NCBI RefSeq assembly: GCF_000512585.2
Contig: NC_089242.1
Span: forward strand, 434,001-498,000
Direction: 5' to 3'
DNA length: 64,000 nt
DNA from: Kwoniella bestiolae CBS 10118
Taxonomy: Eukaryota > Basidiomycota > Tremellomycetes > Tremellales > Cryptococcaceae
The notes under the pieces were generated by a model. It did no database searches. It saw only the letters and a program-made list of their open reading frames with translations, and was not told the origin of the DNA. A program made the position numbers and the translations under genes. Numbering within the stretch: the stretch's first letter is position 1; every line of letters starts with the position of its first letter. Positions 1 to 9,689 of this stretch are shown here, one piece after another.

Positions 1-833
1 CTAAACAGTCGCTGGATTCTGGGATGAACGCTGTTCCACCTCAAGTTCTGATGTACACAGAGACGGGAACACGCCACACCCACACACACAAACACAAGAT
101 CAGTGCACATTCCCAATCAAACACCGTTCAAATGACTTCTCGTCGTTCACTACTCTTGGCTGACTCAGCTCCACCTCAATATGCAGAACCCTAGTCCTGT
201 TGATGTCCGATAACTTTGCATTTTCAGGGACCCCTCTTTCAGATTTCCCATAAGAAAGAAGATTTTCATTCTCACACAGATCAAGAACACTGACACATAT
301 ATACCTGACCCGCTTGGGTGGTTTCCCCCCTGATTTGATTCTTCTTTGAATTCTATCTTACGCTTTCTATTCTCACTATCACTGCACTCTCCGTAGTAAG
401 AAAAACCCGGTTTCGTCCTTCTTTTTTCATACGTTGCTTCATCAGTGAGTTCATTCCGCCCACATCAACTTCAGACCCTGTATGATCACTCACTATCCCC
501 GTCTGTCTGTCATGTCTGACCTGAGTCCCTCAGTGAGATCACAAGCACAAGCGATCAATTTGCGTTCTCATCTGACATACAAATTGATTTCAACAGATGC
601 AATGACGACCCATCGATCCCAGGAGCTGTTGACGATAGCCGACCGACCGTGGTCTCGATAATCGGACGTCTTGATCTAGATCTGGATCCCGAGTAAAGCG
701 CGCTGTATTTGGCGCTCAATCCATCTGTGAGTCCACTCACATCCTCCCCTCACTACCGTTCCATCTGTGCATACCTCTTCATCCACCCAGTCCACCGTCG
801 ACTTCATCACTTCTCCTCTTCATGCCCACGACC
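1..833. other. no gene supported (left edge)
   Basis: Only short open frames occur here, the longest being 61 codons on the minus strand (555-740). It has no recognisable motif and no in-frame splice partners. The stretch could be the leader or trailer of a gene beyond the left edge. I see no RNA gene, repeat or mobile element in it. Confidence 0.5.
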
Positions 834-840
834 AAAAAAA
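834..840 (-). terminator. RNA polymerase III T7 terminator
   Basis: A run of seven A on the plus strand reads as T7 on the minus strand, starting 8 nt past the last base of the tRNA-Leu gene. Pol III stops at runs of four or more T, so this is a normal, strong terminator placement. It argues that the tRNA gene is functional. Confidence 0.75.
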
Positions 841-847
841 TGAATCT

Positions 848-958
848 TGACGAGACTGGGATTCGAACCCAGGCCCCGAAGGACTGCCGAGGATGTTTTT
901 CGCTTGCAGAGAAATCTTCTCCTTAAGACAGCATGTTAGACCGCTCCATCATCTCGCC
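848..958 (-). tRNA. tRNA-Leu(AAG) with a 31-nt intron
   Basis: Read on the minus strand, the ends form a 7-bp acceptor stem (GGCGAGA with TCTCGTC, one G-U pair) followed by discriminator A. A 3-bp D stem (ATG/CAT) closes a loop with the usual GG. The T arm is CTGGG-TTCGAAT-CCCAG. The anticodon stem CTGTC/GGCAG closes only if about 31 nt after loop base 37 are removed, the canonical place for nuclear tRNA introns. The loop then reads TTAAGGC with anticodon AAG, decoding CUU leucine codons. The extra arm of about 11 nt is short for a type II (Leu/Ser) tRNA. The mature tRNA would be about 80 nt plus CCA. The exact intron edges are my folding inference. Confidence 0.8.
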
Positions 959-1007
959 TTAAATCTCGCCATTCAGCGATTTTTTGAAATTTCGGAATTT
1001 TGTGATG

Positions 1008-1016
1008 TATATATAA
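1008..1016 (-). promoter_or_regulatory. TATA-like element upstream of the tRNA
   Basis: TATATATAA on the plus strand lies 50 to 58 nt upstream of the tRNA-Leu 5' end. In some fungi, notably fission yeast, tRNA genes need an upstream TATA element for Pol III. It could equally serve the PRCC-type gene starting at 1357 on the other strand, but 340 nt is far for a TATA box. The role is inferred from position only. Confidence 0.3.
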
Positions 1017-1356
1017 CTTACCTACTGTTTTAGTTGGTTTTAGCGAGACCGACCTTTCCAGAGGTATTTTCATGCATTTTTTGCCTTGGTCGACATCAAA
1101 TCATGGAAGGAGAGACCTAGAGGTTGATCTCAGAAGGTCTTGAGGTGCTAGATTGATAGAAACTGTAGCGTGAATGGGACAATGAAGCTTTAAAAGAAAT
1201 CGGTCGGTTTCCAATCTGGGTTGTTGCCACCAAACGAGTAAACCCATAACGTCACCACATCATTCATCTCGAATTATTTCAACTCTTCTGAAATCAACTT
1301 CCATTCACTATACCTCACATTTCTACTCAACATCAACAAAAAGCAGAAGACATACA

Positions 1357-3015
1357 ATGTTACTAGCGAACTATGCTTCCGACTCGGACTCCGACGCAGG
1401 ATCAGACGTCGAACCATCTGTCAAGCCCAGCAAAACGACGACGACTGTTCCTCCAACACGAACGGCGATACCCTCCAGTTCTACGAGTGCGGCGAAACCT
1501 GCCTTACCAAAGGCTAAGAAGCCCGTCAAGATTACTCTGGGCTTACCGAAGGCTGGCACGGACGACGCAGAAGATGTTGTCAAGAATGGAGGAGACGATA
1601 AGGATGAAGTGGATGAGGATGGGGAGAGGGAGAGCAAGAAACCTAAGATAGCAGGAGGCAAGGGAGGGTGAGTCGAATATCCTTTATTCATTTTGAATCT
1701 AACGTGCTGCATATGATCCCATACTTGTCGACTTGGGCCCTCCTGACCCGATGATACAGTAAGCTAATCAGCGGATGTGTAATGACAGATCATCATTACT
1801 GGGTATGCTTCCTCCTCCGAAACGTAAACTACCTACCTCAACTACATCAACCTCAAAAGCCTCAAGTCTGAAAGTGAATAAATCGATGGCCACTCCCTCT
1901 TCGTCTGCATCAGCCTCAACATCAAAAATCAATATACCTAAACCTGTTCTCAGCAGTACCAGGGCAATAGTAGCGGATGATGACGATGAGGATGACGAGA
2001 AAGATAAGCTGTTACCTCCCAGTCTTGCCAGAAAGGCTCAGAAGAAGAAAGAGGAAGAGCAGCTAGACCTATTTGGCTTATGTAAGTCTTTATTCACCTG
2101 CTTCTCTCCTCATCCAATCCGCTTTACTCGTCGTCTCGCCGAGCATCAATGTACTAACCACCCCTCTCCCCAAAGCTACCACCCCCGCCGCCGCCCACCC
2201 CTCCTCCTCAAGCAGCTCATCCACCCTCAAACCCACCCTCATATCTTCCGCCCCACTCGCACCAGACTACATCCCCCCCGCACCCACTCCTAACGATCCT
2301 TATCCGGGATACTACCAGCTCCCCTCAGGCGAATGGAGGGCCTACGATCCAGCATACTACGCCTCCTTCTTTGTTCCTCCTTCAGCAGAGGAGGAAGAAA
2401 CGGAGGATGGACGAGTCGGTAAGCACTGGAACGAGTTTAAAGATGGGCAGTTCAAGGATGATATACTGGAGGTCAATGCTATCAATGGTGTGGAGGAGGC
2501 AAGGAGGGAGGAGGAGAGGGCGGGGCTGATGAAGAAGAGGAAGATTAATGAGAATGAGTTTGAGTATAAGGTGGGTCATACTTTTTTGTTCGGTCCTAGT
2601 CTACTGGTCTCTTTCTGTCGAGTCTATCGATCCATCAATCACGAAGCCCTGAAAGCTACAGTGTATTAGCATACTACTCGTAGCAGACTTCCTCACGATC
2701 ATACACAAACACATTGCTAATCCCGCTCCACCACCTAGCCAATCGGCCAAGTCAAGGGTCTCGCCTCTCAACGACATCAACTCACCTCACTACTCAATAC
2801 CGCCTACACTCAGAGGGAAGAGCTGGAAGATCGGATCGCGCAGAACAAGAAGAACATGCGTATGGCGGGGACAAAGTACGGTATGTCTTTCTACTTTGCA
2901 TCCCAGCGTACCTTCATCCCTCACCCTCTTCATGCGTGCGAAGTATCCTCAGCATCTCAGCACCGGTGATGGTGTATCTCGCTAACTCTGTTTGAATTGC
3001 TCGATAGGTTTCTAA
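1357..3015 (+). CDS. PRCC-family nuclear protein
   Basis: Five exons (1357-1667, 1789-2081, 2176-2570, 2739-2880, 3008-3015) join in frame to 382 aa; the last exon holds only two codon ends and the stop. The N-terminal half is low-complexity, rich in Ser, Pro, Asp and Lys, with an acidic patch (VADDDDEDDEKDK) and short basic stretches. Residues about 242-380 match the conserved C-terminal region of PRCC (papillary renal cell carcinoma-associated) proteins: GYYQLPSGEWRAYDPAYY, then a charged segment (KHWNEFKDGQFKDDILEVN), then IGQVKGLASQRHQLTSLL. PRCC proteins are nuclear and linked to pre-mRNA splicing and mitotic checkpoint control in animals; the fungal role is not established. The start is the first ATG of the frame, about 400 nt beyond the tRNA. 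Confidence 0.82.
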
Positions 3016-3393
3016 GTCTCTTTGTCGCACCATTCTTACTGTTGCCCAGATCCTTTGGTGCTGAGATCTTCACAAGTCTCAGAAGGAAGTAGGAATAAAG
3101 ATGTCATTGAGCGGGAGATCAACATGAACTTCATGCGCACCTAGTACGAACCATTGTCGATGTTTAAGGCTATGAAGTATGTCCATTATGCAACCTGTAT
3201 CACATCAATACCATGGGGAAAGACAGGGTCCTCGGCAGAGCAATTTATCCGTGCAGTGCGAGTTGAAAATTGAGCCAATGATGGTGTTCATTCGTTATGT
3301 TTCGCTACAACTGTCCAATATACAAAGTTTGATTTATGTTTATATAGATGTTTCTTCTCCTTCTATTCTATTTACAACCAATGGTACAATCAA
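3016..3393. other. convergent 3' region
   Basis: This stretch separates the stop of the PRCC-type gene (+) from the stop of the Rxt2-like gene (-). It would hold both 3' untranslated ends. No further gene or structured element is visible. Confidence 0.6.
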
Positions 3394-4789
3394 TCACTCT
3401 TTATCCGCCTCCTTCCTATCCAGCTCCCACCCCCCTCGTTCTCTCACAACACTCCAAACCTTCTTCCTAACTCTCGCCACGTCCGCCACGCGATCTCTAG
3501 CCTCCTCCAACCGTTCTTTATACTCATTACAGTCCGCCAGCAGCTCGCCAATCCTCTCCAGCGCATCATCCACCGCCCGACACTGATTCGTCATATCTAA
3601 ATTATACTTGATGGTTTGAGGATGTAAGCTGTGTCCTGGGGGATAATGGAATCCCGGATGCGCAGTGTTGGGTACGGCTCGTAGGGTTATACCGTCCGGA
3701 CATGTGAAGAGGCGCTGTAATGGTGTAGGAACAGGTTCGGGTTCACCAGAATTGGAACTGGGATTGGCATTGGAGTGTATGACTGATTCGGCGGGTGTAG
3801 CGCTGTATGTGAGTGTTGGTGGGGGTAAGACCGATGGCTGACCGTTGGCAGGAGTACCGATCAATTCTTGAGTTACCCTCCAGAGATTGTCGGTATCGGA
3901 TATATGGGGTAATGGAGGGATATGGTTTGGGTCTCTTGCAGATGGTTGAGGTTGTTGGTCGGGTCTCGTACTTGAAATATCCTCATCGCCATTTCGGGGC
4001 GGTTCACCATTGGTTTGGGGTACCTCAGTTTTAGGAATGACAGGTACATCCGCCTGTAAAAGCCTTACTATATCCCGCATCCTACCCAGAGCTTGCATCA
4101 AAGGTTTCTCACCTTCTAATAATTCTCCGGCAGTTCTCTGTAGACCAGTTTCCATACTATCGTTACCCAGTGTGTGTCTCATAGATGGACTGGTGAGGAT
4201 ATCAAGGTACGTTTGCGGTAAAGCCAACATTGGTGCTAGTTTGGTGGTTGTCATAGGTGGGGATGGACTTCGGAGATGAGGTAAGACAAAGTCAGACTCG
4301 TTCCCTCTTTTCCTCTTCCGCGATTTCCTCTTCTGTTCAGCATCAACGATATTCTGAGGTGGTTGGGCGCCGACCTCGGTAGCTGCATCGGGTAATAGTT
4401 GTTGGAGACATAACTTCAATCGCTTTCGGACAAGTTTATCGGATTTAGAGTCTTCGTATTGAGGTGCCCAGGCGTACATCTTCCCTCGACGCATGAATTT
4501 GGCATGGGGGTTGAGCTTATTACCTGAGTTGCTGAGTATATTGCGGGGGGCATGTTCGATGGAATCGTCGGATGAGGCGGAAGAGGACGAGGAGGGTGAA
4601 ACGGGTGCATCATAGTATGACAGCTTGTCCATAGAGGGGATAGATCTGATAAAAGAGTTGAATTAGCTTGGTCACCTTATCGACTATTATGTCAACGCAC
4701 TCTAGCAGATTCTGGTTCACTGGTTTACTCCTCACTTGATGAGATCCGAAGTACCTCGGATGATGGTGGTGTGTAGATTGAGGTGGCAT
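3394..4789 (-). CDS. RXT2: Rxt2-like histone deacetylase complex subunit
   Basis: Two exons, 4789-4701 and 4645-3394, join in frame to 446 aa. The 55-nt intron has GTGCGT, a GCTAAT branch point and TATCAG. After a His-rich start and a Ser run comes a segment at about residues 66-85 containing NSGNKLNPHAKFMRRGK. This resembles the N-terminal signature of Rxt2 proteins (a GNKL block followed by a basic Arg-Gly turn), subunits of the Rpd3L/Sin3 histone-deacetylase complex. The rest is Pro/Ser-rich with a basic patch (KRKSRKRKRG, nuclear-localisation-like) and an alpha-helical, charged C-terminus. An acceptor (TCTCTTACAG) lies only 8 nt before the ATG, so the leader is probably spliced, with a GTGAGT donor at 5017. 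An additional short upstream coding exon is not excluded. The family call rests on one motif. Confidence 0.6.
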
Positions 4790-4796
4790 CTTGGAT

Positions 4797-5017
4797 CTGT
4801 AAGAGACGCAAGTCAGCATTCTACCCAGCATCATTTCTCGTTTATAGTCTATCGAAAATGATGAGATGAAGAAGAGCCATCATACAGCAGTTGGAAAAAA
4901 ACTTTATAGTCAGTCCCCGAAGGGTCCTACATATGCTTGTCATGGTTTTTGTGTATAATCCTTGGCGGGGTAGTATGGAAAATAAAGATGAGGACAGGAA
5001 GTAAGGGGAACACTCAC
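4797..5017 (-). other. probable 5'-leader intron of the Rxt2-like gene
   Basis: On the minus strand a GTGAGT donor at 5017 and a pyrimidine-rich TCTCTTACAG acceptor ending at 4797 bracket 221 nt immediately before the Rxt2-like start codon. Removing it leaves an 8-nt gap to the ATG. This is inferred from splice consensus only; transcript data would decide. Confidence 0.4.
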
Positions 5018-6103
5018 AAGATTAAAGAGAGGTATCACCTCTCCAGAATGATCGTAACCAATGTTAGACCTACTACCGCGCAACGCAACCAAACTCCTTC
5101 AATCAGCTTCGTCTTCACGAATAACAACGAAGACACCAAGAGACAGAAGGTATGAGATAAAACATCATAAATTTGGGTATAGATAAGATTTAGTCGTCTG
5201 CCATCCCTTTTGACGGGGAAGTAACTCTCGAGTAGCGATTCTTTGTCGATAATCATTTGTATGGGAAGGTAGAGATGGGTTTGAGGAGAGGGTATTGGAT
5301 ACGAACAGGGGACTAAGAAAAGGAGAGACGAGATTGAATAAGTACTCACTGGGTAGCTCTGGATGAGCTTGATGATGTGCTATATTGACATGAATTGTGT
5401 ATGTTGATAGATGGATAGAAGAAGAAGAGAAGAACCAAGAGGGGGATGGAAGACGGAAGACGGAAGATGGAAGATGGAAGATGGAAGATGAGGGGATGTT
5501 ATGATACCATAGACTGGACCGATTGACGCTAAAGTGCACGCACGCGTCGGCGTTTGGTGCGGGAATAACTCAGTATGATACAGGAACAACAAAATGTGGC
5601 ACCTTTTCAAGCGGTAATGATCGGGTAACCCATTCCCTTCCCTTCACATCAGGCAATTATGCTTGGCGCATTGATGGTTAAAACCAACGTGATCGAGAGT
5701 GGGGTGAATATCTCTTGCTGACATGTGTGGTATCCAATATCCAAGAAGATGAGCTATTCAGGAGACCAGAAAATGCATGAACAAGTCATGAACCACTACC
5801 AAACTACTACCAAATGATGATACACAATCACGCTCCCCTTTCTACCAGTGTTCATACTCCACACACCTGACCGTGTTCCTACTCTTCCTCGTCCTCGTTC
5901 TTCTAAGAAGAGAGAAAAATATAAAAAGAAGGGTAGGATTTGAGAGAATGGTCGGTTATGTTGGCTATGAAACCTAGGAGAGAAAGAGGGTGATAAGGAT
6001 TGATTGATTTTTAGGACAACGGGGGGATGGAGGATTTCCACAAAGACTAACTTAACTAATTAAAGACGAAGCAAAAAGAAAGAAAGGAGGGGGGAGAAGA
6101 AGT
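5018..6103. other. intergenic: RXT2 leader and GLN1 3' side
   Basis: No supported gene. The frames seen on the minus strand (5035-5610) are low-complexity and lack family motifs; they probably lie in the leader of the Rxt2-like gene. The interval contains a 7-nt tandem repeat (5448-5489) and the 3' untranslated end of GLN1 near 6000-6103. Confidence 0.5.
5448..5489. repeat. 7-nt tandem repeat (GGAAGAY)6
   Basis: Six head-to-tail copies of a 7-nt unit, two GGAAGAC followed by four GGAAGAT. It lies in the presumed leader or promoter of the Rxt2-like gene. The unit is not a multiple of three, so it is unlikely to be coding. Confidence 0.9.
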
Positions 6104-7501
6104 TTAAGAAAGAAGGGTAGTCTCGACAAGGATGGAGGTAACTCGGTAAGGGTCGACGTTGGAGGCAGGTCGTCGATCTTCGAGGTAACCGTAACCTTGA
6201 GCGTTGACATGTCGAGGAATTCGGATGGAGGCACCTCGGTTGGCAACACCAGCTGAGAAGTTCGTGATGGAGGCGGTCTCGTGTTTACCGGTTAATCGTT
6301 GGTCGTTATCTTCACCGTAAACAGCAATGTGTTCAAGATGCTTCTTCTCGAGCTTCTTGATAGCATCTTCGATAGCGGCCATACCTTTACCAGGGGTTCG
6401 CATCTCGACGGTGGAGTAGTTGGAGTGACAACCGGCACCGTTCCAATCTCCCTTGAGAGGCTTGGGATGGAGAGATGGCTACGGGGAGGACATAGTCAGC
6501 ACATGTGATCCCAAGTCGGTAAGGAGAAAAGACTCACTTTGATACCCCATTCTTCACCGATTCTGAGCAAGAGGAATCGAGCCATCCAGAGGTGGTCTCC
6601 CATGTCAATACCTTCACAAGGACCAACTTGGAACTCCCATTGGGAAGGCATGACCTCGGCGTTGATACCGGAGATGTTTACACCGGCGTAGAGACAAGCT
6701 CGCTATGTCAAATCAAAGCAGATATAAGCATAAACTACGTCGTAAATCTGAGGGGGGTAGAGGCAGACTCACGTAGTGAGCTTCAATGAAATCTCGGGCA
6801 AACACTCGACCGGCACCGACACCACAGTAGTAAGGACCTTGAGGACCTGGGAAACCCATCTTGGGCCAACCGAAGACTTGTCCGTCGGCATCGAAGAGGG
6901 TGTATTCTTGTTCGAGACCGAACCAAGGTTGGTGTTCCTTGGCCAATTCCATGTTCTTCTTACAGTTGGCTCGGTAGTTGGACTTGTTGGGGGTACCGTC
7001 GTTGTCGTAACATTCACAGAGGACGAGGATGTTGGCTCCACCTCGGAAAGGGTCTTTGAAGATGGCAACAGGTCGCTACGTTAATTCCAAAACCATCAGC
7101 GACGGTTCGTCTTACAAGCGAAGGGAGGAAGAGTATTCGACTCACGAGGAAGACATCAGAGTTGTCACCTGGGGCTTGACCGGTGGATGAACCGTCAAAG
7201 TTCCATTCCTTGAGGTCGGCAACGGAAGCAGGAGCTTTGTCGAGGGTCATGGTCTTACATCGGAGACCACCATCACCGTCAATCCAGATGTCTATTGGTG
7301 TGCAAGAAAGGAGAGTACGGGGAAGATAGAATTCAACTTGATCAGCTCATGTCTCACTACCAGATGAAAGGAGGGGATGTCGTGTGATAGAATGTAGTGG
7401 CAAGAACAGGACTCACATTCAGCTTGAACTTTGGATCCTTGGTCAAGGGCAAGGTAAGGAGCGAGCAAGTCGACTCGTTTGGTAGCGATAAGTTCGGACA
7501 T
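6104..7501 (-). CDS. GLN1: glutamine synthetase
   Basis: Five exons (7501-7417, 7291-7146, 7075-6773, 6702-6538, 6478-6104) join in frame to 357 aa, the usual length of eukaryotic (type II) glutamine synthetase. The enzyme makes glutamine from glutamate, ammonia and ATP in the cytosol and is the core of nitrogen assimilation. Visible family blocks in order: WNFDGSSTGQAPGDNSD in the beta-grasp region (about residues 58-74), ANILVLCECYDNDGTP, the metal and glutamate site around FGLEQEYTLFD, INAEVMPSQWEFQVGPCEGI, GDWNGAGCHSNYST, and the C-terminal NFSAGVANRGASIRIPR. All introns have GTGAGT donors and TAG acceptors. A spliced leader (see 7530-8020) is likely. Nothing is broken or missing. Confidence 0.97.
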
Positions 7502-7595
7502 GGTGATTATTCAAAATCTGGTCTTTTAACTGAAAAAGAGAATTCCTAAAAGATTGTTGTATCGCAAATGAGGGATGATATACGATATGCGGTGG

Positions 7596-7689
7596 TTATC
7601 AGGAAAAGAGAAGAGGGGGATATGTTTTTGGTGTTTTGGATTTATTGGGAGGGGGTGATGGGGGTGAGCGAGGTGGGTTTATCGATAAG
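7596..7689. promoter_or_regulatory. cluster of GATA-factor motifs near GLN1
   Basis: Three HGATAR-type sites sit 95 to 190 nt upstream of the GLN1 start: TGATAA on the minus strand at 7596-7601, and the palindromic TTTATCGATAAG at 7678-7689 that carries a site on each strand. Fungal nitrogen-regulation GATA factors bind HGATAR, and glutamine synthetase is a classic target, so the placement is suggestive. If the leader intron is real, these sites lie inside it. Such short motifs also occur by chance. Confidence 0.35.
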
Positions 7690-7825
7690 ACGATAGAGGT
7701 GGAAGGGATGGGGTAGGAGGATGGATGGATGTATAAATTTGGTTGATGATGGATGATAGATATGCGATGGAGTGGTATGGGTATGGGGGGAATTGCGAAT
7801 GGCGTTAATGGTTCCAGGGTGAGTC

Positions 7826-7850
7826 GGTTGGGTTGGGTTGGGTTGGGTTG
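7826..7850. repeat. (GGTTG)5 tandem repeat
   Basis: Five perfect copies of a 5-nt unit in the GLN1 leader/promoter region. It is a simple-sequence tract with no visible function. Confidence 0.9.
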
Positions 7851-8020
7851 GTCACAAGACGAGACGAGGGGGGGGGAGGGGGGCAGGCAGACAAGCGAAG
7901 GTGAAAAGTGGGAAATGACGAGTCAGAGTGGAATTTCCGAATTGGGTAGAATACAGATATGAGTCGTTAGCACTTAGCACGGCTTTACCGTTGTACAGCG
8001 CTTGAAAGGTTACTACTCAC

Positions 8021-9689
8021 AGAGAAATCAAGATGAAGATGAAGATGAAGATGGAAAAAGAAAACCAAAATGCTGTTTATGCAAATTAGATGATGATAAT
8101 GATGATGAGAATAAAACTGAAGAAGGTTGGTTGGATATGAGTCAAAGTGAAGATAACGAAACAGGTTGGTATATATGAAAAAGATAAAAAAGAGTAACTC
8201 GAGTATAAAGAGGGGTTTTATACAGTGGTGATTGACCAATGAGATTAAAGATAAGCAGTGTTCCGAAATACCATCCAAATACTCACTCTCTTATCTGTGT
8301 CCGGGAAACAGCTCAGAGGGCAGAAAGATCCTTTGATGCTCTGTCCGCTGTGATAGCACTGTACTAAAACTATGCATAGCTGAAGTGCTGTGTAACCCCC
8401 TTCCCCTTCCCTTCCTTTCATCCAACCCCGAACAGCCCAGCCTCAGCCTCAGCCTCAGCCAGAGCTTGGGGGGAGCTCTACGGTTGCTATTCGTACTTGC
8501 CCCAACCAATTCGACAATCTCAGGGACGCACTGCTCAGGATGTACGATTTTCCCCGTTGAATTACCTCTTTCAGTAATAATGCGTTTGCTCTACGATCAA
8601 TCTGATTGGCGCGGCAAACATCTATCACCCAAGGGGAAATATAAAACCGAATGAATGCTCGGTATACCCAAATGGCCGCTTAACCGGTCCGGATTCGACT
8701 ACTATACTGCAACTCCTGTGAGCCGTGTTACCATGGCGCTTGAACGAGTGAGTGATGCGAAACCCACCCGTTCGATCATCTCTATCGCTTGATGGAATGC
8801 TTCCTTTGCAGCAAGCAAGCAAGCATGCCAATTATCATCCGCTGGCTCGTCACCGACGGAATCGCCTTTGAGCTGACTACGAACGATTGAGCTGTGTTGA
8901 CATACCCAAAGTGGGGTGCTTATCAAGCTCCTGTGTCTCAGTCCGAAGGAAGTCGCCTCAAAGTAACTGATCTCGAGCGAATTGAACAAAGGAGGCTCTA
9001 ATCTGGTATCACCGAGAGACCGTATCTTCTCACGTCGTCGGGGCTATCGCCATATCCTCCCATCCTTCCGTTCGATCGGTTGATGAATTCTTATCGGGAC
9101 CTTATCAGTTCAGTCGCGGACAGCGTGTCAGATAACTCACAATGAAGCCTTGGACTAACGATATCTTACTGATCTCTCAGTGGACAGGAGATACCAAGAC
9201 CTCATCAGAAGCGGACTTCCATCTCGGAAAGGTATTCGCTTGCGATATCGTATCGAACCTCCGGTCGCATGTCATATCCCCAACATGGTGGCTCACAAAC
9301 AAGGTTGACCATGGTGCTGAGTTCTGATCAACACGTCCCATCATTCATCAGTACGAACCAGCTCATCTTTAGGCTTTACCACATCTAATTATAACGCAAC
9401 TACCTTTAATGTCTTCGGTTCATGTTCCATAAGTCCTGGTTGAACATTACACTCTATAATCAAATACATTCATTCATTTTGTTTTTTATGTTATCCGTGT
9501 ATATTTACGACTCAGTCATTATTTATCAAAACATCGCAGTCGCAAGGTATCTTAGATTCAAATACATTATCTCCAACAAAGTCCGTCCTACGCATCTCCA
9601 TCCTCCCTAGCTAGGTCCACCTCATCGAGCGGTATCATCGATTTTCAATATACCGGCATACAGCACTGATAAGATAACGAGTGACCTAG
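8021..9689. other. gene-poor interval between GLN1 and the Pro/His-rich gene
   Basis: This contains GLN1's far leader or promoter, including a minus-strand TATAAAA at 8216-8222, and about 1.3 kb in which I find no convincing gene. The longest minus-strand frame (8702-8989, 95 codons) and plus-strand frames (such as 9142-9327) have no motif and no in-frame splice partners. A hexamer repeat (CAGCCT)n lies at 8438-8460. Confidence 0.5.
8438..8460. repeat. (CAGCCT) hexamer repeat, about 4 copies
   Basis: Nearly four perfect copies of a 6-nt unit in intergenic DNA. A simple repeat, no function evident. Confidence 0.85.

Larger units (their letters stand above)
7530..8020 (-). other. probable long 5'-leader intron of GLN1
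   Basis: On the minus strand a GTGAGT donor at 8020 and a TTCTCTTTTTCAG acceptor ending at 7530 bracket 491 nt; the acceptor is 28 nt from the GLN1 start codon. A second GTGAGT at 8286 could be an alternative donor. The enclosed DNA has no coding signal. A leader intron this long would be exceptional beside the 60 to 90 nt introns within GLN1. Inferred from splice consensus only. Confidence 0.4.
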
